Shown: positions 1 to 10,504 of the stretch, piece after piece | How positions within the stretch are numbered: the first letter of the stretch is position 1 | Layout of the letters: each line of letters starts with the position of its first letter | Source: Diatrype stigma | Lineage: Eukaryota; Ascomycota; Sordariomycetes; Xylariales; Diatrypaceae | Direction of reading: 5' to 3' | DNA: 64,000 nucleotides | Assembly: GCA_022225965.2 (NCBI GenBank) | Contig: JAKJXP020000065.1 | Coordinates: forward strand, 70,660-134,659 | Notes under the pieces: generated by a model | Seen by the model: the letters and a program-made list of their open reading frames with translations, nothing else | What the model was told of the DNA's origin: nothing | The model's database searches: none | Position numbers and translations under genes: made by a program

Positions 1-1
1 G

Positions 2-445
2 TTTGCTGATATGAAGTCAACATTACCTTTCGAGAGCCGAGCGTCGGAACAAGCTCCGATCGAAAAACCGAGCCGGCCCGCCTCACTCGAGTTCCCCGTC
101 CCCCCCGTCGCACCCCGGCTCCCGCAGACGGCGGCGAAGTCAATCCGACCCAACATAGCCCAGTGGCGGAAGTACACCCAGGACTTCTTCAACTACATGG
201 ACAAGTGGGAAGTGTTCAACGCTAAGGTCGTCGACCACTTCTCGACCCGCCAGAAGAACTTCGTGGTCCGCCGCCAGCAGTACGGCTTGGCCTGGCTCGG
301 CAACCCCCAGGATAGTACCAACCTTGAGGACTACCTTACCGAGCTCCAGCAGGACCAGGAGGTCCAGAAGAAGTGGGTCGACGCCTGCAACACCCACGGG
401 GTCAAGGTGCGCGAGTTCCAGGAGTTCCGGGACAAGGTCAAGTAG
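2..445 (+). CDS. 3' end of a conserved fungal protein of unknown function (partial)
   Basis: The frame is open from base 2 to a TAG at 443-445, with no in-frame stop before the first ATG (base 11), so this is most likely the last exon of a gene that begins outside the window. The visible 148 residues start with a Pro/Ser-rich linker, followed by a charged and aromatic C-terminal segment (about residues 50-148) containing YTQDFFNYMDKWEVFN, a stretch around WLGNPQDSTNLEDYL, and a basic end. The helical, aromatic-rich tail resembles C-termini of Sordariomycete proteins of unknown function, but I recognise no named domain. High GC and strong third-position C/G bias support coding. Function is not assignable. 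Confidence 0.7.
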   Translation, partial: FADMKSTLPFESRASEQAPIEKPSRPASLEFPVPPVAPRLPQTAAKSIRPNIAQWRKYTQDFFNYMDKWEVFNAKVVDHFSTRQKNFVVRRQQYGLAWLGNPQDSTNLEDYLTELQQDQEVQKKWVDACNTHGVKVREFQEFRDKVK

Positions 446-2311
446 GATTACCCCGTCCCTACGCTCCCGAGTCGCGCAGCAACAGCATACGCCTTGGGAA
501 ATGCTGTTCCTCTTGCCTTCGCCCGGCGAGGAAGAGGTCCTCTATAAAGACCAATAATTCATTGGATGATTCTGACCAAAGGTGACTTTGTTGGGGAACC
601 GAGGACCTTGTATCGCACTTTATTTGCTCTTCCTCTTTTGGTCCCGAGCTCGTTAACATAGCCGCCAACCGCCCAGGATGTGATATCTTGAATGGAAAGT
701 TGGGGCAAACCGAGCAATCGCGAGTCACTTTTGGGATGGTGATGTCTAATATACTTGGGTACGACCAGCAGTGGCTGGACTCTTGTTTGACATCTGCCTA
801 TCCCCAGGTCTGAAATAGTCATATGCTATGGTGGAGATGAGTTGTAGGATATAGGATATATGGAGAAGGGGGGGTGAAGAACGGCAGACGGCGTCATCGA
901 CACCTTGCCTTGCCCCCAGGTCTTATGGATCTAGCTATCTCATATACCTGATGGTGTGCGTCCCCTTGTGGGCGTTTTATATACATCGGATGCTAAGAAG
1001 AACGGAACGCCGTTGTGTGCCCATAGGCTTCTTTGGCGAACAGACCGATGATCACTTCTCGACTATTATACCTCTTCACCACCTTCCATCTACCGGCAGG
1101 GACACATACACACATGCATATCATTATACGTGCAGCCTACTATCTCGCACTCTTGGTGAGAGGGGTCTAAGGGAAGCCATCGATATCGACTCTACCGCGC
1201 CCCGCCTTATTATACCCCAAATCACGGCATGGGGAAAGAGATGGGGATGGAAAGAAAGAGAGGATTATCAACAAACTGGCTAGCACGGTGCTAGAATGGT
1301 GTTTGGTCGTTTTCCTCCCGCCTTGGACGGTGCATCTGCATGGATGGATGGATGTATAGTTGGCTGGCTTGTGCTTACTTGCTTGATTGGTTGGTTGCAT
1401 GATACACAGGAGACGTGCAGGAAGCATGGATGGAATGTTCGTTTTCGAGTGCGGATAGCTAGATGATGGATAGATATTCGTCTTATCAGTTCCCCCCTCC
1501 CCCCCTCCACCCACCTGCCTCTTGATAATCGTATTGAAGTAAGGCCATCCCACAGATTTATTTTTATTGCCCAGCAGTGCAGTGAATTTATGCGTGTTAG
1601 GTGTTCAACAAGGCTTTGGCATATATCGCCGGAGAGCACCAATCGGAAGCTGTTCTTCTGCTTGGATAGATAACCCCAATATTTAGGTGACATGGGGGGT
1701 GATTGCAACCTATACGAATGTGAGAATCAGGCATATGGGGTAGGTTTAACAAGATAAAACCGGGCATCGGCACCCAATGTGCTTTTCGGCCCGAGTTGGG
1801 AATAGGATTGTTGTCCAGAGTCGCATTTTGTCTCTGGCTAGGAGTGAGTGTTGGTGGTATTAAATAATAGGAGGCCAAGTCTTAAAGTGGGGAGGGAACC
1901 CCTTTACTCAAGTATCTACATGCAGTCGGCGCTGCTTTCCTACAAAGCCACACAACACGGCAACATTGCAACATTGCAACAAAGTCTGTTACAACACGCC
2001 CATCGGGGTGCGTTTAAGAAGGCTTAAGACTCATTTTAATCGCAATGAACATACATTCATTGCGGATTGTAGTCGCTCACAGTGCCACGTTGGCTAAAAC
2101 TAAGTACCGGTAACCGCCAAGCTCAAGTAAAGGTAGGTATCCCCAGTCAATTAATACTCCGTACTGCAGAATTCGGTGCCAGTAAAGACCGCAGACACCC
2201 CATATCTTATTCAGCTTGATTTCCCGTGATATTACGTTGACGAGGCGGCAGTTTGGAAGTATGCAGCCCCCCCAAGCTACATCCCCTGACTCTTGTTCAT
2301 CGTTCACGACC
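446..2311. other. Intergenic, no supported gene
   Basis: About 1.9 kb between the first gene and the MFS pseudogene. The ORFs here are short and lack family resemblance or splice context. There are C-rich tracts near 1496-1512 and short tetranucleotide-like TGGA repeats near 1340. I see nothing else. Confidence 0.6.
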
Positions 2312-4255
2312 CTAGACCTTAATTTGTTCCTTCCTCCATAAGAGTAGAGTGGCAGGGATCTGTGCTACTCCTGCAGCACAGAGGACCAGCATCTGACGAT
2401 TGTATCCCTCTGCTAAAACGAGCCTGATTTGCTCCTGGATCGGCGCCGGTACTGCAGCAAGAGGCGCTCCGAGGTTCACCAGGGAACCAGACCCCGAGGT
2501 CACAAGGAGATCTTGAATGGGCGCTCGGATGTGCCCATTAAATACAGATGTTGCAATAGCTAGTACGATTGCGCCACCCATCATTTGGAACTGGTTTCCT
2601 GCCCCCATGGCGACAGCTGCCATCTTGTTAGCTTCTGCTGATTTACTATTGAGATAGGGGCTGGGGTAACTTACCCTTGTCGCGTGGTTCCACAACAAAA
2701 GGGACCACGACAAAGAAGAGAGGAACACTCATGCCGCAACCAAGTCCAGCGATGATTTGATACCCATATATCCGTGGCGGGACTTGCAGAGTGAGGGGCA
2801 GCGTGCTGAGCAGTGCAAAGCCGATGATCTGAAGGCATGAGCCTGCAAGTATGACGAACATAGGTGGAACTTTGAGCCGGCCAGCTATGACGGACGCGGC
2901 GATTATACCAATAGACCAGAAGATCGTGAATGGTATGACCCGAACGCCAGCGTCCAGGCCTGAGAGTCCATATACGAGTTGGAAGATCTGCGGCAAGAGT
3001 TATATTGCAACGGAAATCGGTCCGCCAATAAGGAAGAACCCACTGTATTGCATCAGCTATGTCCCTGGAATCTCATGAGAAACTCTTTTCCAAACTCACG
3101 CTAATATCCCAATCATGGCACGACTGGTAAGGAACCTCCAAGGGAGAACGGGCTCTCGAATAGCGTTCGCCAGCGTAACTCGGCGTTCCCAAGCCATCAG
3201 GGCTGCCCAAAGCACAACGGAAATAACCAACAGGGAAATGACATAGGCAGAGTTCCACGCGAACCGTGAATCGGCCTCTTCGAACCCGGCAGTCAAAGAC
3301 AGTGTAGCCAGTAACAGTAGTGTCGATCCCAGGAGGTCAAGCCGGGCAAGGTACGCCGTAGGCGCACGAATATCCTTGTGGTGACGACGCCCTGTCTGTT
3401 GCTGGTACGGAAAGCCACTCGGCATAGCGCAGAGAAGGGCCACGAAAGCAGCGGCTCCGATGGGAACACTGGCGTGATTAGGTTAGTATCGAAAGCAGAA
3501 CATAGAGCAGCGGCCAAGTCACTTACTTGATAAGAAAGATCCACCTCCAGTTCGTACCAGGGCTCCCACTAATGGCGCCTCCGATGATCGGGCCCAACAG
3601 CATCGAGAGAGGTATTCCCATGGTCACTTGTGCAATTGCCGAGGCCAGCTTCTCGGATGGCACCAAGTCTGTGAGGAGAACCGTGCTCAGGGAATAGGCT
3701 GCGCCGCCGCCGGCTCCCTGGAAAGCCCGGAAGATGATGCTGAATATACCATAACGTCAGCTCTTCTTCCGGGAAGGAAGCAGCAGGGTTAGTTTGCTTG
3801 TGTTGACGTACAGTTGCACGAAAGTCTGCGCTCCGCCGCAGGCCGCGGAGGCGACGACGAAAATGGCGATCGTGGTGGCGTAAATGGTCTTGCGGCCGAA
3901 TATACCGCTCAGTTTGGCGAAAATGACGATGGCGCCAACCCGGCCCCAGCAGGTAGCTGGACAGGACCCAGCTCAGGCTGTCGAAGCCCTGGAGGTCGTT
4001 CGAGATGGCGACCAGGGACGTAGGCACGATGGAGATCTCCAGGACGACCAGGAAGACCATCACGACCAGTCTTCAACAAGTCAACAACGATGGTCCATTC
4101 ATCAGCTTTTTCTTGTCATCACTCTGGACTCTCTCCTCCGCCGTGGCGGAGGAGCTCTTCACGGCATCGTTCGACTGTAGCTCTAGCTCGCTTCCCGAGG
4201 AGCCGGTATTCGGCGCTGTCGCGTATGGATCGTCCACCATGTTGCTGAATCCCAT
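2312..4255 (-). pseudogene. DHA2-family MFS transporter pseudogene
   Basis: Read on the minus strand, this is a 14-TM drug:H+ antiporter-2 type transporter in about five exons: an acidic/Ser-rich N-terminus, TM1 with FLVVLEISIVPTSLVAI, a GRK-containing loop, RAFQGAGGGAAYSL, GPIIGGAISGSP, then later helices ending in LLLWRKEQIKV. Three lesions are visible. An in-frame TGA at 4073-4075 lies just before TM1, with no room for an intron. A one-base excess in the C run 3944-3947 shifts the frame; dropping one C restores the GRVGAIVIFAKLS-type motif. An in-frame TAA at 3000-3002 sits where Gln is expected (CAA to TAA). Introns are recognisable near 3740-3810, 3470-3530, 3000-3110 and 2640-2675. Related transporters export toxins or secondary metabolites. 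The lesions suggest loss of function, although the C-run indel could be a sequencing error. Confidence 0.8.
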
Positions 4256-5396
4256 GTCCCTGAACTATCTCCTGTGATAAACGGCGGAAAAGACGGATGG
4301 CTTGCTAGGGAGCAGGATGTCTAGATTGATAACTCCCCAAACGGCAGAAGTAGGTATGGCCTAGATTGATCCTATATATCAACTGATATTGTTACTTCTC
4401 TGAGTAAAGGAGATGGGAAGAGAACAGGAACTGTGTCGGTTGCTCCTAAGGATAAAGGACATCTGCTTAGCAGCCTCATATTTTTTCGACCCGGGTGTTT
4501 GATTAAATCTACCTAGGCGCTTGAGCATACCCCAAACCTGTTGGTCTTTCGAGTGTCACCCTGATAGGTGGGCTCTTTTCATATAGATAATTGCATTGCA
4601 TCGTGGTTATCCCTGATGTACCATGGCACATATATCCCTATATCCCTGCATTGGATTCCCCATAGAATATTACATGTCAAGTTGTTGTTGCTGTTATCAA
4701 ATGTTCGACCGCAGATAACTCAGTAGATCCAACAGAGTAGCTTGGAATGCAATCCACCCCCCACCCCCTTTGTCGTTCTTGTTGCTGACTTGTGCAACTT
4801 CCAACAACGGACTGGAACGTCAACTTGAGGCTCTGAAACTATAGTAGACTACGAAATATGTGCTATCGGTCTAACAAGGCTTCCGAGGTCAAGTAGTGAA
4901 GTGTCATGGTTGGCATCCGTACTTGGTGCATATATATACTACTATAGGAATTCACAGTGTGACTTGGAAGTCTGTATCCCTTTTGCAACAGGGGGCATGG
5001 TGACTTAGTGGTAGTGGTCTAGGTCCCACCATGACATGAAAGATAGAATCGTAGCAGAGCTGTTAGATCCGTATAATCACAAAAATGGCGTATGACCAGC
5101 ATATTGTCCTTCGTAAAATGGTAAGTCCTCGATATGATATGCCCTCATTATATCCTCCATCCTCATAAGTCTCACACCACCCACTCGCCATGATTCGAAT
5201 CTCGTTCGACTGGAAAGACCGTTCTATTCTCCCAATCTCCGGATGGAGCTGGACCAAATCTAGAAACCTTCACCCTCTGCGCAAGAGGTAATCCTGACTG
5301 GCCCTGCTCTTCCACGACCTCCAAGTGCTGTGCCTAACTTCCAGAACCCAGATAACAAGAGACGCATAACCCACGCTATCATGGCTACGGGTCTGG
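4256..5396. other. Intergenic between two divergent pseudogenes
   Basis: About 1.1 kb, probably the former shared promoter of the MFS pseudogene (minus) and sequence upstream of the polyketide synthase remnant (plus). Possible further synthase debris between 5080 and 5396 could not be matched to a domain. Confidence 0.5.
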
Positions 5397-6123
5397 TTGC
5401 AGCCTCTCGCTGTACTTATGAGAGCATATTCCAGGCTCATCTGCGTGAGGATTGTGAGTCTTCCCATATGCATGCCCTTATATAAGCAGGCGGTCTACTT
5501 AGACCTGAGCATCTTGACAGACGAAGGTTACGTTGCGGAAAACAGGAGAATATTCGCGCGGCTATCCATCAAGCAGGCCCTGTCCATGTATCAGTCCGAT
5601 GTGTTCTCCCTGCTGGAGCAGTACTGCAGCAGGAACACGGACAAGAGCGCCCTTGGAGGTCCCACATACCGTCTTTCGCATCTCGTCTTGGGTCTGGAGC
5701 TCGTTGGAGACGATAGGTCGCGGGGAGTATGTGACAGGGTGGATGCAAGAGCCGATGTTTGCGAACCTCCACCAGGTGACCAGAGGAACGTCCGCTGAGA
5801 ACTACGACACCGGTGGCGGGTTGAAGGAGCACGACGAGAACTTGGTCAGCCAGATCCAAGTGGCGGAGTAATTCATGGAAGCCGCAGGCGTCCTGGCTAA
5901 CGGGCTGGCAGCTAAGCTATCCAAGATCCTCTCCCTGGCCCCGGACTCGGTGGACCTCTTGCAGCCGCTGTACACGTACGGCGTAGACTCCCTCATCGCC
6001 GTGGAGCTGCGGAACTGGTTTCAGAAAGTTCTGAAGGTGGATGTTGCCGTTTTCGAGATACTGGGAGGCGCAGCGGCAACGACGCTGGGTCGAGCCGTAG
6101 CCGAGAAATTACGCCAGCAGTGA
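5397..6123 (+). pseudogene. Highly reducing polyketide synthase, C-terminal remnant (KR end + ACP)
   Basis: Only the tail of a type I iterative HR-PKS remains. About 5490-5560 encodes LDLSILTDEGYVAENRR, the end of the ketoreductase domain (family pattern SLDLG..VGYVAEN). About 5730-5868 encodes a linker with VTGWMQEPMFANLHQ, and 5875-6123 encodes an acyl-carrier domain with the phosphopantetheine-attachment motif GVDSLIAVELRNWF (Ser of DSL) ending in VAEKLRQQ. A frame change is needed between 5640 and 5740, and an in-frame TAA (5869-5871) separates linker and ACP; CAA to TAA would be a RIP-type change. No AT, DH, MT, ER or KS domain is present upstream, so the gene is truncated as well as broken. 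It sits divergently next to an equally broken MFS transporter, as in a decayed polyketide cluster. Confidence 0.82.
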
Positions 6124-6697
6124 TGAAGATGTTTACAATGAGTGCATGGGCATCTTCCTTAAGCAAGGGTGGAGCCTACATCTGATAGATGATATTATTT
6201 TAACCAACAGTCAGTAGACGTGAAGTTATCTGGTATATTACTGGCATGTGGGTGATTAATACCTGTGGGTTGGCCTCATGGAACGGGTTTGCTCACCTGC
6301 TTAGCTTAATCTTGATTACTGGATAGGGTATGTGACCCCACCCACCCCCCACCCCCCTTTACCACCCCTTACCTATCGATCCCCCCCCCCCTGCCCCCTT
6401 ACCAACCATGAAGAACCACGCGAGCAACTACAATAGTTATAGGGTCATTATGGATCGCATTTTTATTATATACGTATTGTTAAGAAGCCGTTAGCACCTG
6501 GTATGAACACTAACAGTGCTACCTGACCGGCTTTTAAATTGGATAGTGTACGGTAGAGGCACTCAGGAACAATATAGTTCACGAAACAACAGATGGCAGA
6601 AATGCATATTCTGTGATATCGAAGGTACGTTAAGGTCGACCCGATGCGCCTATAGCCGGAAGCTTGAGCGTGTGCATCAAGAACTCGCGGTCGTCGA
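6124..6697. other. Intergenic with C-rich tracts
   Basis: Between the synthase remnant and the 3' end of the hydrolase gene. It holds several C runs (about 6333-6400) separated by short A/T spacers, so the minus strand is G-rich. No gene seen. Confidence 0.6.
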
Positions 6698-7600
6698 TTA
6701 CTCTCCCTTCTTCGCGTTTGCCAGGATCGCGTCCGCCATCAGTTGGCGAACGCGATGCGGCATCTCATGCCCGCAGTCTTCTACGACCACCAGAGTACCT
6801 CCATCCACGCCATCCCTCAGCGCTTCTGCGTGCGCCAGCGGGAAAAGCTGGTCCTTGGCCGCGTGGATAACGACGGTCGGACACCGGACCTTCTTGAGCA
6901 GCTCGCGCGGCCACCTCACGCCCGCCGCCGCGGAGTGGTTCGTCTTGGTCCACATCGTCCCGCTCTCCTTCTCACGGCGGTACGTGATCTCAGACTCGCG
7001 CCGCGACTCGGCCCGCTCCTCTTCCGTGGGCGGCTGGGTCGCCAACGCGAGATCGAGCTTCGAGTACATGTTGATCCAGCCCGCGTCGTCGTCCATGTTC
7101 TCAGGCGGGTCGTAGGCTTCGCCCAATAGCACTTGCGCCTCGGTGTGCATCAACGGCAGGTTGTCGGTCGGATCCTGTATCCGGCCGACAGGACTGGTGA
7201 CAATGAGAGCTAGGCTCTGCGCGATGTTGGGTAGCCGGCTGGCGGCCATCCAGGCAAGGGGCCCGCCCATGCTCATACCTACGATGTGGACACGGTCGAG
7301 CTGGAGGTGTGTGATGAGGCCCACAATGTCGTCGACCATGTCATCGAGCGTGTAAGTCGGTGGCGCCCCCTCGGGCGGCTTGGGGAACGACGTCGAGAGG
7401 CCCGTGTCGCGGTGGTCGAACCGAATCACGCGATGCGGATGCCCGGGCGGGCTGAGTCGTTCGTCCAGCCACCCCGTTTTCTGCGTCATGGCGCAGGAGT
7501 TTCCACCGATAAGGAGTATGGCCGGATCGGACGGGTTGCCGCAGACCCGGTAACAGATCCGGCAACCCGACGGCAACGTTACGAAGAGATCTTCGGACAT
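6698..7600 (-). CDS. Alpha/beta hydrolase (RdmC/aclacinomycin methylesterase-like)
   Basis: Single exon, 300 aa from the ATG at 7600. An upstream in-frame ATG at 7687 adds 29 residues without family resemblance, so the shorter start is preferred. The alpha/beta-hydrolase fold is clear: GNPSDPAILLIGG near residue 21, an FDHRDTGLS strand-loop (61-69), the nucleophile elbow GMSMGG with Ser110, the acid Asp250 in AAKDQLFP, and the catalytic His278 in DCGHEMP. The layout and the DHRDTGLS motif match the subfamily containing the anthracycline methylesterase RdmC, whose fungal members are often found in polyketide clusters. Likely a cytosolic esterase or lactonase on a small organic substrate; the substrate cannot be read from sequence. 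Same strand as the gentisate dioxygenase gene, 1.6 kb away. High GC, no lesions. Confidence 0.88.
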   Translation of the reverse strand: MSEDLFVTLPSGCRICYRVCGNPSDPAILLIGGNSCAMTQKTGWLDERLSPPGHPHRVIRFDHRDTGLSTSFPKPPEGAPPTYTLDDMVDDIVGLITHLQLDRVHIVGMSMGGPLAWMAASRLPNIAQSLALIVTSPVGRIQDPTDNLPLMHTEAQVLLGEAYDPPENMDDDAGWINMYSKLDLALATQPPTEEERAESRRESEITYRREKESGTMWTKTNHSAAAGVRWPRELLKKVRCPTVVIHAAKDQLFPLAHAEALRDGVDGGTLVVVEDCGHEMPHRVRQLMADAILANAKKGE

Positions 7601-9053
7601 TCTCCAGGATTCTAGGACCAATTGATTAATATTCCGTGTAGTCCAGTGTGCGTTGGATTGTGTTCTTAAGACACAAAGAGACGTCACAATGTGTACGTGT
7701 GAATCAAGAGACTAGGTAGTTCAGCAACAAGAAGCTACCTTCGTACGGCCTTATCCCTATTTATAACCCCTTCTACCCCTCCTATGCATCCTTATTTAGA
7801 GACCCCCTCATCCAGACAATCTCCACTTATAATATCCCTATTTTCAAAGGATTCGAAACCCAACATATTAACGGGTCAACTCCACCAAACCCGACACCTG
7901 TGAGATACATTGCATCATGCTGCGGCTCCGGGGGCCGCGCCAGTCATCTGGGCAGCTAGCAGGAACATGGTGGTGGTCGCATGTGGCTCCATTCCTCAGC
8001 CGCGGAACCGCTAACTAGAAGCTTTTCTCGTCAGGTATGAGGAAGAGGTCGTAGATGTGACGTTGCGGAACTGGAAAGCAAAGCGAAGCTGGACTCCGGG
8101 CTTGCCCTTGGCACATGTGCACTGTAACACGGCGTTGACGACCAGCGCCATGTAGTTATCCCGACGGTGGAAATGCTTCAGTCTTCCAACCTGTGGTCTC
8201 CACGAATCACGACGATGTGCCCAGGGGTAACCGGTTGCGCTCCTCGAAACCGATGCCATTAATATCCGCGAGCATCAGCGTTCCGAGGAGCTCGCGCGGT
8301 CAGCGAACAAGGGAGGGACTCTGTCCAACTGAAGGACTATCGGTACCTATTTGCTTGATGGCCCCTCGAATGCTGTAACTTACGTCGTCACTCCGGGCCA
8401 AACTCTTGACATCGCCAGGTACTTTCTAGCTTGATACACTTCTTAATGCTCCCAGCCCACTCTCGATGCCAGTTGCGGTAGCGCCTGTAGGTATGCCGAC
8501 TTGGCCTCGTTGAACCTGTTTTGATGGGAAAGGTCCTTTGCTATGGAGCTTTGCCATGTCTATTTTGCGCCGCATTGTTCGAAGATAGCCCTGGCCCAAT
8601 ACAGCTTTTTGGTTCAGGCGTCGGAATAACGATCCGGCCTCCTTGGTGCTTGCCACACTGTGGATATGTCTCCCGGTCTTGTATCAAGAACATACTTGGT
8701 TCTCAATAGCGATAGGAGATAACCGGATGTTGCAAAACGCATTCGCAGCGAGCACATCTCGGAAGCTGGGACACGAAACTGTACCATGTGGCCTCTAGGC
8801 GTCTACGGAACTAGCTCAATTTAGACTGTTCAGGTCTTCCTGTACTCTGATATCATGCCAGAGAAGTGAGATGCCTGGCGGCTAATGGCCTACATATATT
8901 GATAGGGTACTCAGAACTAGGTATACTGAACAAATTCCGGACGAAGACAGCATGTTGATTACGATGTTTGGACCACTGATGCGAGTACAATTGAACCCGG
9001 GGGGGGGGGGGGGGGGGTGGCACCCCAAATCCAAACGGCACGTTGTNNNNNNN

Positions 9054-9105
<52 letters not shown>

Positions 9106-9232
9106 ACCGCATATCCAATCGGCACGTTGTCTTGAACAGATAGAGAAACACGCGGCAAGCATCCATAATATGCGAATGCTATTAGGTACTATTGCGCTGA
9201 ATTATGCCAAAGTCATACGCATTCGGCATGAT
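7601..9232. other. Intergenic with homopolymer/gap; no supported gene
   Basis: About 1.6 kb. A short minus-strand frame around 8011-8259 and plus-strand frames near 8193-8700 look like debris, but I could not attach them to a family. The stretch 8999-9130 contains a G run, an N gap and a long C run (separate entry). Confidence 0.55.
8999..9130. other. Poly-G / N gap / poly-C stretch with duplicated flank (probable assembly artefact)
   Basis: A run of 19 G (8999-9017) is followed by a 26-nt segment (9021-9046), seven N (9047-9053), then 52 C (9054-9105). A second version of the 26-nt segment lies at 9105-9130 and matches the first at 23 of 26 positions; both end in CGGCACGTTGT. Low-quality extension of reads into a homopolymer, from the two sides of a gap, would give this pattern. 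The true length of the homopolymer and the existence of two copies are doubtful. Confidence 0.75.
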
Positions 9233-10504
9233 CTACTCCTTCTTATACATGCCCAGATTCATCAAAAGGGGAAGGTCGTTGACAGCAAACAGGTAGCTCC
9301 GACCCACCACGGACCGGTGAACCCGCTCTGTCCAGGCCGGCACAGCGAATGTGTCCCCTTCGCACCAGTCGACTTCTGTCGCCGTACCGTCGGCGAGGCG
9401 GAGATGCGTGCGCCCGCTGCCTTGGAAGCAGTGGTAGACGAAGGAGCACGACTCGCGGAGTGGCTCGGTCTTGCTCTCGCTATCGCCGCCCCCATCGACG
9501 CGCTCCGCCTGCGCCCCCACGGTGCGCGACAGCGGTCGCCTTGCACCTTCATTGTCTTCTATCTCGTAGTGATAAATAGCGTGTCCACCGGCTTGCGCAT
9601 CTAGATGCTGCTGTACTTGCTCCCATCCGATGCGCAGGTCACTGACGTCCGATGATGGTCTAATGGAAGAGCAAAAGAGAGCGGGATGCGCATTAGTGTG
9701 AAAAAGAAGAAAGAGAGTTTCCAATAAGTATAGAAGAAGGGAAAGAGGAGGGGGGTCTAGCTTTACGTACTCGCTAGGATACCTCTTCTCCGAGTACATT
9801 TCGGCGAAGTTCGTCGGGAATGCCTGGTATAGGGGCAAGTCAAGGCCGTCGAGCCAGATCATGGGACCATCACCTAGGTATGTTTAGTACATGAGTTCAG
9901 AGAGCGTATGAATATGTGGGTCGTAAATTCAATGAAAAGGAATACGGTATGCATGTATTCAACCCAGACACGGGTGAAAGGAGGCGGGGCGGCGAAAATT
10001 GTATATCTCACCCTCGTGGCCGTGGTCGTGCCAGTCCCAGTTGGGCGTGAGGATGACATCGCCGCGGCGCATGGAGACCTTGCGGCCGCCGACGGCAGTG
10101 AACCCGCGCTCGCCCTCGACGATGAAACGCAGCGCGAAGGCGGTGTGGCGGTGCGCGCGCGCGGTCTCCCCCGGCAGGATCAGCTGCAAGCCCGCATACA
10201 GCGTGTCGGTCGTGTACGGCGCCCGCATCGCGGGGTTGACCAGCATCAGCACCCGCCGCTCGGCCTCGTCCGTGCCCACCAGTTGCCCCGCCCGCAGCAA
10301 CAGCGGCCGCAGCTCGTCGTGGTACCGCCACCGCGCCACCTCCGCCTTCGGCGCCGGCCGCGGTGGCACCATCGACTCCATCACTTTCCACAGCGGCCCG
10401 ACGTGCGCCGCGGACAGGCTCTCCAGGAACGCGGTGGATGCGTCCTTCGCCTGTGCGGTGCTGGCGCCAGCGGAGGTGGGCTGCTCGTCTTTGTGCGGGG
10501 ACAT
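9233..10504 (-). CDS. Gentisate 1,2-dioxygenase (bicupin ring-cleavage enzyme)
   Basis: Three exons on the minus strand: 10504-10012, 9873-9771, 9659-9233, giving 340 aa. Introns 9874-10011 and 9660-9770 have GT..AG ends and keep the frame. The start at 10504 gives the family length; an ATG 30 bases upstream is possible. The N-terminal cupin holds the iron-binding pattern [15 protein letters not shown] (His118, His120) and [13 protein letters not shown] (His159, His161). The first splice joins this to [16 protein letters not shown], a family signature. The second, degenerate cupin covers the last 100 residues ([18 protein letters not shown]). The enzyme opens the ring of gentisate (2,5-dihydroxybenzoate) with O2 to give maleylpyruvate, using Fe(II), in the cytosol. 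No maleylpyruvate isomerase or fumarylpyruvate hydrolase gene is seen in the window. Confidence 0.93.

Noticed and set aside
8011..8700. Possible decayed gene on the minus strand
   Set aside because: Three-frame reading gives short stretches that look protein-like but match no family and need several frame changes; kept only as intergenic.
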